56,702 bases of DNA from SAR324 cluster bacterium (GTDB lineage Bacteria; SAR324; JACQKK01). Of the stretch, positions 17,221 to 24,857 are shown piece by piece. The stretch is from NCBI GenBank assembly GCA_022574555.1, contig JACZRV010000010.1, forward strand, positions 1 through 56,702. Reading direction: 5' to 3'. The notes under the pieces were generated by a model, which had not been told where the DNA came from, did no database searches, and saw only the letters and a list, made by a program, of their open reading frames with translations. Each line of letters opens with the position of its first letter. The stretch's first letter is position 1. The position numbers were made by a program, and so were the translations under genes.

Positions 17221-18558
17221 CTAATGGCCGTCGGGAGCAAATGCCGCCTGGGCCGCGCGGTAGACCTCGCGCAGGGGCACCTTCTCCCGCAGGGCGATGG
17301 CGCGGCACGATTCATACTCCGGGGCGAAGCGCACCGACCCGCCGTGGTGCGCCACCTTGCCCGCTACCTGGCCCCAAGGGGTCGCGACCGTCACCGCCTC
17401 GCGTTCCAGCACTGCGCGCTCCAGGGGGAAGTAGCGAACGCCGAGGGTGGTGGACTCGGCGAAAAGCAGAGCCTGCACGGCCCCTCTCAGGTGGGGGGCA
17501 TAAATCGCTTGCAGCAGGGTGCCGGGCCGATTCTTCTTCATGTGCACCGGGATGAGCACCACGTCGAGGGCTCCGGCATCCAGCAGGCGTTCCATGAGGT
17601 AGCCGATCCACTCGGGATTGGCATCATCCAGGTTGACCTCGGCGCACTCGATGCGCTCTGTGGTGGCCGGCGGCAGCGCCACCCCCGCGTCCGCGTTTGT
17701 TTCCTCCGTGGCCCATACCGCGCGCAGCAGGTTGGGCACCTCCGGCGGGTCCGCCGTGCCGATGCCGATGCCCACCCGTTCCGGCACGAAGCGAAAAGCC
17801 GGCGGCGCGGGAATCGCTACGGCAGCCAGAATCGCCGCACCGGTGGGCGTGGTGCGCTCGAACGCCGGCGCGCCCTGTTCCACCGGGAAGCCCCGCAGCA
17901 GTTCCAGGGTGGCCGGCGCGGGGACGGGCATGGTGCCATGAGCCGTTTTGACCATTCCGCAGCCCAGGGGCACCACCGAGCAGTAGACCTTATCGGGGGC
18001 GAGGCGATCCAGGGCCAGAGCCGTACAGACCACATCCGCGATGGAATCCCACGCGCCCACCTCATGGAATTCAACCTCGTCCGGAGATACACCGTGCACG
18101 GTGCCTTCCGCCTCGGCGAGCCTTTGAAATATGCGCTGGGCGATCGCTGCGGCACCTTGGGGCAGTCCAGCTTGGGAAAGAAGATCCCGGATTACCCGGT
18201 AGGGGCGGTGGGGATGACCCTTGTGCCGCGCGTGCGTGTGGGATGCCTCTCTCGGTGGATCCTCTGTCGGTGGATTGAGGTTCGGCGGATTCTCTGCCGG
18301 TGGATCGACGTTCGGCGGATGCTTTGTCTGTGGATTGAGGCTCGCTGAATTGGACGCCGTGCTCGCGCCGGTGACGACGAAGCGCAACCCGGCGATATGA
18401 TGCCGCGCCGCCGCTTCCGTATCGATGGCGATTCCCTCCACGCCGAGCTGGGCCAGCCCGTCGCGGAGGTATTCCAGGGGCACTCCGAGGCCGATCAGGG
18501 ACGCCACCGTCATGTCCCCGGCGATACCGCCCACGATGTCGAAGTAGAGGATTTTCAT
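17221..18558 (-). CDS. larC: Nickel-pincer cofactor biosynthesis protein LarC
   Basis: 445 residues. The start MKILYFDIVGGIAGDM matches the LarC family, as do VEFHEVGAWDSIADVV, TPTGAAILAA and the C-terminal VNLDDANPEWIGYLMERLLDAGALDVV. LarC is the CTP-dependent metal insertase that adds nickel to the pincer nucleotide used by lactate racemase-type enzymes. A His-rich segment (HTHARHKGHPHR) follows an unusual Pro-rich pentapeptide repeat at about 75-105. larA, larB and larE are not in this window. An ATG at 18573 would add five residues. The gene follows rlmE by 28 bp on the same strand. Confidence 0.92.
   Translation of the reverse strand: MKILYFDIVGGIAGDMTVASLIGLGVPLEYLRDGLAQLGVEGIAIDTEAAARHHIAGLRFVVTGASTASNSASLNPQTKHPPNVDPPAENPPNLNPPTEDPPREASHTHARHKGHPHRPYRVIRDLLSQAGLPQGAAAIAQRIFQRLAEAEGTVHGVSPDEVEFHEVGAWDSIADVVCTALALDRLAPDKVYCSVVPLGCGMVKTAHGTMPVPAPATLELLRGFPVEQGAPAFERTTPTGAAILAAVAIPAPPAFRFVPERVGIGIGTADPPEVPNLLRAVWATEETNADAGVALPPATTERIECAEVNLDDANPEWIGYLMERLLDAGALDVVLIPVHMKKNRPGTLLQAIYAPHLRGAVQALLFAESTTLGVRYFPLERAVLEREAVTVATPWGQVAGKVAHHGGSVRFAPEYESCRAIALREKVPLREVYRAAQAAFAPDGH
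18252..18341. repeat. In-frame 15-bp minisatellite inside larC
   Basis: Six tandem 15-bp units, consensus close to TCGGTGGATTGAGGT on the plus strand, with a seventh degenerate unit to about 18356. On the coding strand they encode a Pro/Asn-rich pentapeptide array of the NPPT(E/Q)-DPP type between the N-terminal domain and the His-rich stretch. The unit length keeps the frame, so copy number can vary without breaking larC. Confidence 0.8.
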
Positions 18559-18586
18559 CGGGTTTGAATCCATGAGACGGAAGCCA

Positions 18587-19171
18587 TCAGGGGTGTTTCC
18601 CCATGCCCAGCAGGAAGAGCTCCACGCTTTCCGCGCGGGAGGCCTGGGGTTTTTCCACGGTGACCTTATCGAAGGCCGACTGGAATTCCTGCCGCAGCGA
18701 TGGAAATTCGCCCCCCTGAAAGACCTTGGCCAGCAGCGCACCTCCCGGCACAAGCACCGTGCGGGAAAGTTCCAGGGCCCGGCGCACCAGGTCGGCTGAC
18801 CGGGCGGCGTCGGCACTGGGCACGCCGGTGGTTTTGGGAGCCAGGTCGCTCAGGATCACGTCGAAGGGCCCGCCGTCGCCCATCAGATCGGCCGGAGCCA
18901 GCGAAAATACATCGCCCTGGATCAGCCGCACCGTCTCGGGCAGGTCGATCCCGATCGGCTCCAGATCCACCCCCACCAGCCGGCCGGCCGGTGCGACCCG
19001 CCCCGCCGCGTATTGGAGCCACGATCCCGGCGCGCAACCCAGATCGAGCACCCGCATGCGGCGCCGCAGAATTTTACGACGGCGGTCGATCTGCTCCAGC
19101 TTGTACGCGGACCGTGCGGCGAAGCCTTCCCGCCGCGCCTGGTGGAAGTAGTGATCCTGGACGCGCTTCAT
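18587..19171 (-). CDS. rlmE: 23S rRNA (uridine-2'-O-)-methyltransferase RlmE (FtsJ/RrmJ)
   Basis: 194 residues. SAM-binding motif DLGCAPGSWLQ and the K-D-K-E catalytic set are visible: K in ARSAYKLEQ, D in LSDLAPKTTG, K in LLAKVFQG and E in ESVELFLLG. It methylates the 2'-O of the A-loop uridine during 50S maturation. I chose the ATG at 19171 (MKRVQDHYFHQA), which gives the compact N-terminus of this fold; a start at 19210 is possible. The Pro/Ser-rich extra residues from that start show no conservation that I recognise. Confidence 0.93.
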   Translation of the reverse strand: MKRVQDHYFHQARREGFAARSAYKLEQIDRRRKILRRRMRVLDLGCAPGSWLQYAAGRVAPAGRLVGVDLEPIGIDLPETVRLIQGDVFSLAPADLMGDGGPFDVILSDLAPKTTGVPSADAARSADLVRRALELSRTVLVPGGALLAKVFQGGEFPSLRQEFQSAFDKVTVEKPQASRAESVELFLLGMGKHP

Positions 19172-19247
19172 GGGGGGATACAGATAAGATGCGGAACCCG
19201 GCGCAGCCACGGGATACAGTCGTATCGGCGGACGCGTGACAGATCCG

Positions 19248-20315
19248 CTACCGCATCAGGCTGGCGTTGATGGACTCCAGCGCTTCGGCGGATGGGCGGA
19301 GTTGCGCCTCTTCGAGCCTGGCCAGGGGCGTGTCGGTCAGGTTTTCCACTTCGGCCAGATCGGGCTGCCCGGGGTTGATGTATATCAACCCGGTGAGAAA
19401 CTTGTGCTGTTGGTTGGCCTCCTCCAGCACCGTCATGGCCCGTATGCGGTCGGTGGGGTCGTGATCCTTGAGCTTGTGGAGGGTCACGACGCCGCTGTGC
19501 ATGGGAATATGAATGGTCTCGCCCTCGTCGTAATCGGTTTCGATCTGCTCATAGGACGGAATGAAGTCGATGGTATTGACCGGCTCCCGGTTGTCGCGGA
19601 TATGGCGCAGGCTCTTGGTGGAGCCTTCGTGGTCGTTGAATATGACGCACGGACTGAGCACGTCGAGGATCGCCGCCCCGCGATGGTTCAGCGCCGCCTT
19701 GATCAGCGGCGTGAGCTGCTTGCGGTCACCGGAAAAGCTGCGCGCGACGAAGGTTGCGCCGCTGATGATGGCCAGGGAGCCCAAGTCCATCGCCTGCCAG
19801 GGATTGGGTACGCCGCGGCGGGTGCGTGTGCCCTGGTCGGCCGTGGCAGAAAACTGACCCTTGGTTAGGCCGTACACGCCGTTGTTTTCGATGATGTAGG
19901 TGATGTTCAGATTGCGCCGCATCATATGGGCGAAGTTGCCCAGGCCGATGGAGGCCGAGTCGCCGTCGCCGCTGACTCCGATCGGTTTCAACGTGTGATT
20001 GGCCAATCCCGCGCCGGTAGCCAAGGCGGCGCAACGCCCATGAGTGCCGTTGAACCCGAAGCTCTGATTCATGAAGTAATTGGGTGTCTTGGAAGAACAG
20101 CCGATACCGCTCAGTTTGATGATCTGCTTGGGGTCGATGCTCAGCTCGTAGCACGCAGTGATGATCGAGGCGGTGATCGCGTCGTGGCCGCATCCTTTGC
20201 ACAGGGTGGAGGGCGACCCTCGATAGTCCTGTTTGGTGAGGTTGAGGCGGTTGGTGGCCGCCTTGATGGGTTGTACAGGAGCCTGTCCATTGTTCTGACG
20301 GGCAATTTCGGTCAT
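19248..20315 (-). CDS. korB: 2-oxoacid:ferredoxin oxidoreductase, beta subunit
   Basis: 355 residues. The TPP domain is clear: CKGCGHDAI near the N-terminus, GIGCSSKTPNYF, and the TPP/Mg motif GDGDSASIGLGN with the later ENNGVYGLTKGQ. The Cys residues in CKGCGH and GCSS match 4Fe-4S ligands of KorB-type subunits. With the alpha subunit it decarboxylates a 2-oxoacid (2-oxoglutarate or pyruvate) to acyl-CoA and reduces ferredoxin. The ATG overlaps the korA stop (ATGA), so the pair is translationally coupled. Substrate choice between 2-oxoglutarate and pyruvate is by family resemblance only. Confidence 0.9.
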   Translation of the reverse strand: MTEIARQNNGQAPVQPIKAATNRLNLTKQDYRGSPSTLCKGCGHDAITASIITACYELSIDPKQIIKLSGIGCSSKTPNYFMNQSFGFNGTHGRCAALATGAGLANHTLKPIGVSGDGDSASIGLGNFAHMMRRNLNITYIIENNGVYGLTKGQFSATADQGTRTRRGVPNPWQAMDLGSLAIISGATFVARSFSGDRKQLTPLIKAALNHRGAAILDVLSPCVIFNDHEGSTKSLRHIRDNREPVNTIDFIPSYEQIETDYDEGETIHIPMHSGVVTLHKLKDHDPTDRIRAMTVLEEANQQHKFLTGLIYINPGQPDLAEVENLTDTPLARLEEAQLRPSAEALESINASLMR

Positions 20316-22114
20316 GATGCGGCTCTCATTTCGTCAATAATTTTTATGATTTCCCAAGGCGCTGGGGGCAGGCCATGGTAAATCAGCACAGGGCGCAAAC
20401 GGTCCGCATAACGCGGAAAGTCGTCGCGCAGGATTTGGGTCATCTGGCCGTCGCGATTCTGTTCCACGACATACACGATTTCGTGTTGAGCGACGAACTT
20501 CCCTACATCGGGAGAAAGGGGCAGGGCCCTGAGCAACAGATGATTCATGGGCAAGCCCCGCGCCGTAAGGCAGTCTCGCGCTTCCCGGGTAGGCTCGTAA
20601 CTGCTTCCGAAGCTGATCATCCCGATATCGGTAGCGGCGCCGTTTTCCACGATGGGTGGCGGCATGTCATTACGCGCCGTTTCATACTTACGGCGCAGAC
20701 GATCGAGGAGGTCCCGATAAACGGTGTGGTCCTCGGTGTAATTGGCGTCGGTGCTGTGTCCCGATCCCCGGGTGAAGTAAGCGGCGTCGGGATGGTCTTC
20801 TCCGGGAAGGGTGCGGTAAGGAATCCCGTCACCGTCCTTGTCGAGATAGCGCTGGAACGGCTCGGTCAGGGCGTCCAAGTCTTCCTTGTACAGCACCTTG
20901 CCCCGATCCATGGGCGCCGTGGGCATCTCGAACGGCTCGGTGATGGAAAGATTCATTCCCAGATCCAGATCCATCATGACGAATACCGGCGTCTGGTACC
21001 GGTCTGCATAATCGAATGCCTCACAGGAAAACCGGAAAGCCGATGGATTGTCATGAGGGATGAGCACGATGTGCTTGGTGTCGCCGTGCGATCCCTGATG
21101 CATGGCCGAGATATCCGATTGCTGTGTGCGGGTCGGCAGACCGGTGGAAGGACCCGCCCGCCCGACGTCGATTATCACGCAAGGCACCTCGGCGAAGTAA
21201 GCCAGCCCGATCCCTTCCTGCATCAGGGAGAGGCCGGGACCCGCGGTGGAGGTCATGGCCCGTGCGCCATTCCAGCCCGCCCCGATGGCCATGGTGATCG
21301 AGGCCAGTTCGTCTTCGGTTTGGACGATGGCATAGCGGGCCTTGCCTTGATCATCGGTGCGGTATTTGCCGATTTGGGCGATCATATATTCCACTACCGA
21401 CGAGCTGGGCGTGATGGGATACCAAGTGACGACGGTGGCGCCTCCGAAGATAGCTCCCAGGGCACAGGCGTTGTTGCCCTCGGTCATGATCTTGCCCGCA
21501 TTGCCGCCCGGTATGGCTTCCAGCCTCGCTACGTCCTGCTCGAAGCCGCTCTCGGCCATATGCTTGAAGCCCAATTCGATACAGATCATGTTGGGCTCGA
21601 TGACCTTCGGCTTGTCGCCGAAGGTGTCTTTGAGCACTTCTGCCACGATATCCAAGGAGATGCCGAACATCTGGGCCACAGCCCCCACGTAAACCATATT
21701 CCGCTGCTTGACGCGCAGCTGGGGCACCTTGATATTGTCGTGCACCAGGCGGGTCGCCGGAACCCCTACGAAACTGAGGGAGTCCCGTTCCAGACCGGGG
21801 GGCAAGGGCGAGGAATCGTCGTAGAGCACGATCCCCCCCGGCCGCACCTGATCCACATCCGCGGCCAAGGTCGTCCGATTGAACGCCACCATGACGTCGA
21901 TTTCGCCCTTGCGGCAAAGATAGCCATCCTTCGATACTCGGATCAGATACCAGGTGGGCAGGCCTTGAATATTGGATGGGAACAGATTTTTCGACGAGCA
22001 GGTGAGCCCCATCTTGTATAACGATTTGAAAAGAACGGTATTGGACGAGGCGCTGCCGCTGCCGTTTTCCGTGGCGATCGAGATGTTCACGTCGTTGACG
22101 ATGGAAGCGCCCAT
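20312..22114 (-). CDS. korA: 2-oxoacid:ferredoxin oxidoreductase, fused gamma-alpha subunit
   Basis: 600 residues. The N-terminal 190 residues form the gamma (CoA/pyrimidine) domain, with GENGSGSASSN near the start. The rest is the alpha domain with GNNACALGAIFGGATVVTWYPITPSSSVVEYM, TSTAGPGLSLM and VDVGRAGPSTGLPTRTQQSD, typical of KorA. A GGAG site ten bases upstream supports the ATG at 22114 over a TTG at 22138. No ferredoxin-type delta subunit or ferredoxin gene accompanies the pair. It is divergent from the comEC-like gene, with a shared 138-bp promoter region. Confidence 0.92.
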   Translation of the reverse strand: MGASIVNDVNISIATENGSGSASSNTVLFKSLYKMGLTCSSKNLFPSNIQGLPTWYLIRVSKDGYLCRKGEIDVMVAFNRTTLAADVDQVRPGGIVLYDDSSPLPPGLERDSLSFVGVPATRLVHDNIKVPQLRVKQRNMVYVGAVAQMFGISLDIVAEVLKDTFGDKPKVIEPNMICIELGFKHMAESGFEQDVARLEAIPGGNAGKIMTEGNNACALGAIFGGATVVTWYPITPSSSVVEYMIAQIGKYRTDDQGKARYAIVQTEDELASITMAIGAGWNGARAMTSTAGPGLSLMQEGIGLAYFAEVPCVIIDVGRAGPSTGLPTRTQQSDISAMHQGSHGDTKHIVLIPHDNPSAFRFSCEAFDYADRYQTPVFVMMDLDLGMNLSITEPFEMPTAPMDRGKVLYKEDLDALTEPFQRYLDKDGDGIPYRTLPGEDHPDAAYFTRGSGHSTDANYTEDHTVYRDLLDRLRRKYETARNDMPPPIVENGAATDIGMISFGSSYEPTREARDCLTARGLPMNHLLLRALPLSPDVGKFVAQHEIVYVVEQNRDGQMTQILRDDFPRYADRLRPVLIYHGLPPAPWEIIKIIDEMRAAS

Positions 22115-22252
22115 GCAGTTGAGTCTCCAGCAGGTCAATGGTCATTCGGGGTACAGATGCGACTACCAATGTCACACCACCGGCAGGCCAAAAGTAATTA
22201 GAACTACGCCGCAACTAACCTTATAACATCACATCCGAATTCAAACTGCCAC

Positions 22253-23872
22253 ATGGCCGCCATAACGGTGCCGAAAACCCGCGATGTCCTCAGATGGGCG
22301 CCCTTATCCGCGATTGCGGCTTGGCTGTGCTACCTGGGAATCTCCGGCGGGCTGGATTGGAACCTGGCAGGCCTGACCATCGCCGGCATCGCGGGGGTCT
22401 GCTGGTTGATCGGCAGGGGCATCTGGCCCACCGTCGTCTTGTTTTCCCTGCTTCTTTCCCCGCTGATTTACCACTTTGCCGTTCAGCTTCCCTCGGCCGA
22501 GCAGGCACTGCGTGCCGCCGTGGGCCGGGATCACGTACGCATCGCCGCCACCGTCCGCCGGCAAACCCGCGTCCAATTGGGGGAGCACTCGGGCATCCAC
22601 TATCTCCTCGGCGAAGTGTCGATCCATCGGGGGGGACAGCGCAGCGACCTCGCGGAGCTGGAGGTGCGCTTTGCCGGGCGCCTGCGGACATGGCGCGCGT
22701 TGCGGAAGGAAATCCGCATCGGTGGCATGCCGGTCGCGGTGGTGCGGCACGAGGGACGGCTCATCCTGGAATTGAAAGACGCGGAATACCATTTCGTGGG
22801 CCAACCGTTGACCGGAATCTGGAATGGGAGGGGAGGAGAGTGGATGCGGCATGCGCTGGCCGACAGGGCCGGCTATTATTTGCCCCAGGATACGTTGGCT
22901 GTCTATCTGCCCATTGTCCTGGGCGTCAGGACACTTCGCTCTCCGGAGGCCCGCCGGGTGGTACAGGCCACACGGCGGGTGGGTATCGCCCATCTGTTTG
23001 CCATCAGCGGATTGCACGTGGGCTTGCTGTTCCTGATATTCATGGCGGTGCAGCACTTCGCCTCGGGTTTCTTCGTCCGCGGCCAGGGCTGGGCCCATTC
23101 GCGGCAGATGGGCCGTGTCATGGTCATGGTCGTGATCTGGGGTTATATCGTGCTGATCGGGTTTCCCATCCCCGCGGTGCGGGCGGCGATCATGGGTACC
23201 ATGATCCTCATGAGCCAGATCTGGGGCACGCGGTCGCCGCGAATCTACGTGCTGGTGTTTGCGGGCGGGCTGATGCTGGCCCATACGCCCACCCAATTCT
23301 ACGATCTCTCCTTTCGGCTCTCCTTCCTGGCTTTTTTCTTCATCGTCGCCGTCTTGAATCTGTGGGAGGATCGGCCCCGGACGGAGGCCCCGCCGAGTTG
23401 GTTGCGCCGGATCGCGTCGGCCAGCGGGTTCAATCTGCTGTCAACGACCCTGATTACGTTGGGATTGTGGCCCGTTATTGCCACTGCCTTCGGCCAGATC
23501 TCGCTGTTGGTGTTCGTCGCGAATCTGCTGATGATTCCTCTGCTGAGTCTGCTGGTGCTGCCCAGCGGACTTTTGGCCCTGCTGACCAGCTTCGTCTACC
23601 TGGGTGCATTGCCTGGATCTTGGGTGGAGCGCCTGGTGTTCGGCTGGCTGGATTTGGTGCTCTCCTTTTGGCTCATCGTGGTGCGGGCTATCGACACGTT
23701 GGGGCAGCCACTGGTATTTCATGTGGACCTCGCGTGGAGCCTGCGTGCATATTTTCTCTACTATTCCCTTTTAATTTCAATGATCTGGATATTGACCCGG
23801 ATGAATAGGCCAGGGGCCGCCGCGGCAACATTGGTCTGGGTTCGGCGCCGATTCCGGGGGGTGGCGCCTTGA
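22253..23872 (+). CDS. ComEC/Rec2-family membrane protein without the metallo-hydrolase domain
   Basis: 539 residues with about ten membrane helices. N-terminal helices (about 15-75) are followed by a soluble OB-like domain (about 85-190) and the Competence-family membrane core. The core holds the family motif HLFAISGLHVGLL (from His247), IPAVRAAIMG and FDLSFRLSFLAFF-like FYDLSFRLSFL. ComEC forms the channel for single-stranded DNA entry in natural transformation. Full-length ComEC proteins (about 750 residues) end in a beta-lactamase-like domain, which is absent here. No other competence gene is in the window, so DNA uptake is likely but not proven. Confidence 0.88.
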   Translation: MAAITVPKTRDVLRWAPLSAIAAWLCYLGISGGLDWNLAGLTIAGIAGVCWLIGRGIWPTVVLFSLLLSPLIYHFAVQLPSAEQALRAAVGRDHVRIAATVRRQTRVQLGEHSGIHYLLGEVSIHRGGQRSDLAELEVRFAGRLRTWRALRKEIRIGGMPVAVVRHEGRLILELKDAEYHFVGQPLTGIWNGRGGEWMRHALADRAGYYLPQDTLAVYLPIVLGVRTLRSPEARRVVQATRRVGIAHLFAISGLHVGLLFLIFMAVQHFASGFFVRGQGWAHSRQMGRVMVMVVIWGYIVLIGFPIPAVRAAIMGTMILMSQIWGTRSPRIYVLVFAGGLMLAHTPTQFYDLSFRLSFLAFFFIVAVLNLWEDRPRTEAPPSWLRRIASASGFNLLSTTLITLGLWPVIATAFGQISLLVFVANLLMIPLLSLLVLPSGLLALLTSFVYLGALPGSWVERLVFGWLDLVLSFWLIVVRAIDTLGQPLVFHVDLAWSLRAYFLYYSLLISMIWILTRMNRPGAAAATLVWVRRRFRGVAP

Positions 23873-23915
23873 AAGGCCGAGGCCAAACAGGCCGGGCCGA
23901 TCGAAAAATCATCGC

Positions 23916-23944
23916 TTGCAACCCGATACGTAATAGGTTATGAT
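23916..23944 (+). promoter_or_regulatory. Sigma-70-type promoter for higBA
   Basis: TTGCAA (23916-23921) and TATGAT (23939-23944) are separated by exactly 17 bp, an ideal spacing. Transcription would start near 23951, about 43 bases before the toxin ATG at 23994. No operator dyad is obvious over this promoter. Confidence 0.5.
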
Positions 23945-23993
23945 CCGTTCATAAAGTTGGCCAACGTAAACAACTGGGTAATCAATTGGCGAA

Positions 23994-24272
23994 ATGATCC
24001 AAACTTTTTCGCACAAGGGGCTTGAAAGGTTTTATAGGACCGGCATGAAAAGGGGTACCGCACCCAGTCATGCGGTCCGATTGGGAGATATCCTAGCAAT
24101 CTTGAATTCCGCGGCTGTTGCCGGCGACATGAATTTTCCAGGAGCACGGCTGCATGCATTAAAAGCGGACATGTCGGGCCACCACGCAGTGAATGTCAGT
24201 GGTTCGTGGCGGGTGACGTTCAGATTCGAACAGGGAGACACCTATGAAGTAGATTATAAGCAATATCATTGA
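23994..24272 (+). CDS. higB: HigB-type toxin of a type II toxin-antitoxin system
   Basis: 92 residues, RelE/ParE superfamily, with the HigB pattern: N-terminal MIQTFSHKGLERFYRTG, central LHALKADMSGHHAVNVSGSWRVTFRFE and C-terminal EVDYKQYH. HigB toxins cleave mRNA on the ribosome; the basic residues and the terminal Asp-Tyr-x-x-Tyr-His fit that active surface. The toxin comes before the antitoxin, as is usual for higBA. The spacer to higA is 58 bp, long for such a pair, and holds a second promoter. Base composition is lower in GC than the flanking genes, which suggests horizontal gain. Confidence 0.9.
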   Translation: MIQTFSHKGLERFYRTGMKRGTAPSHAVRLGDILAILNSAAVAGDMNFPGARLHALKADMSGHHAVNVSGSWRVTFRFEQGDTYEVDYKQYH

Positions 24273-24306
24273 TGAATACTGGTAATCGGTAACACACATT
24301 AATAAT

Positions 24307-24330
24307 TGCTATAATTTATCAATTAAATTA
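24307..24330 (+). promoter_or_regulatory. Extended -10 promoter overlapping an operator dyad before higA
   Basis: TGCTATAAT at 24307-24315 is a perfect extended -10 element (TGnTATAAT). An inverted repeat TAATTTA-N5-TAAATTA (24312-24330) overlaps it and ends one base before the higA ATG. This layout would let antitoxin be made separately from the toxin message and be self-repressed by the HigA helix-turn-helix. The operator role is inferred from symmetry and position. Confidence 0.55.
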
Positions 24331-24639
24331 ATGAATAATATGTTAATGCATGAACCTCCGCACCCCGGAGGTATTCTAAAACGGATGTATTTGGAGCCAT
24401 TGGGGGTCAGTGTCACGGATGCGTCGCAAACGCTGAAAATCTCCCGCAAGCAGCTATCCCTGCTGGTCAACGGCCACTCGGGCGTCAGTCCGGTCATGGC
24501 GCTGCGATTGAGTCAGGCGTTTGAGACGACACCGGAGCTTTGGATCAATCTTCAACGTCAATATGATTTGTGGCTGGCGAGGAAGTCGTTCAGGGAGGAA
24601 ATACCATCCTTGCGGAAAGATTCGGCGGTCTCGCGATGA
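24331..24639 (+). CDS. higA: HigA-type antitoxin (XRE-family DNA-binding protein)
   Basis: 102 residues. The HigA signature HPGGILKRMYLEPLGVS opens the protein. A helix-turn-helix follows (VTDASQTLKISRKQLSLLVNGHSGVSPVMALRLSQAF), then the family's TTPELWINLQRQYDLW segment. It neutralises HigB and probably represses the operon through the dyad just upstream. ATGs at 24331 and 24340 are both possible starts; no strong ribosome site distinguishes them. Confidence 0.92.
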   Translation: MNNMLMHEPPHPGGILKRMYLEPLGVSVTDASQTLKISRKQLSLLVNGHSGVSPVMALRLSQAFETTPELWINLQRQYDLWLARKSFREEIPSLRKDSAVSR

Positions 24640-24820
24640 TTCGCCTCCCGCCGGAATCCTCACCTCGACCAAAGCGGACGCTGGGTATTTGGCCGCGGCG
24701 ATTCGCATGCGTGATCCTCCGCGTCCCTTGACTTCGCCGGTCAAACGGCTAGGTTTGGCGCTGGATTGCGTGCGGCGGCGTTGACCGCCCATCGGGTGCC
24801 GCTAGGCGGATCACATGAAA

Positions 24821-24850
24821 ATCATTGCCGGAAAAATTATTGCCGGAGGT
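24821..24850 (+). repeat. 15-bp tandem duplication that carries the hyuA ribosome-binding site
   Basis: ATCATTGCCGGAAAA is followed by ATTATTGCCGGAGGT, 11 of 15 identical. The second copy ends in GGAGGT (24845-24850), a near-perfect Shine-Dalgarno sequence placed seven bases before the TTG at 24858. It therefore decides the start of hyuA. Confidence 0.6.
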
Positions 24851-24857
24851 GCGTGGT

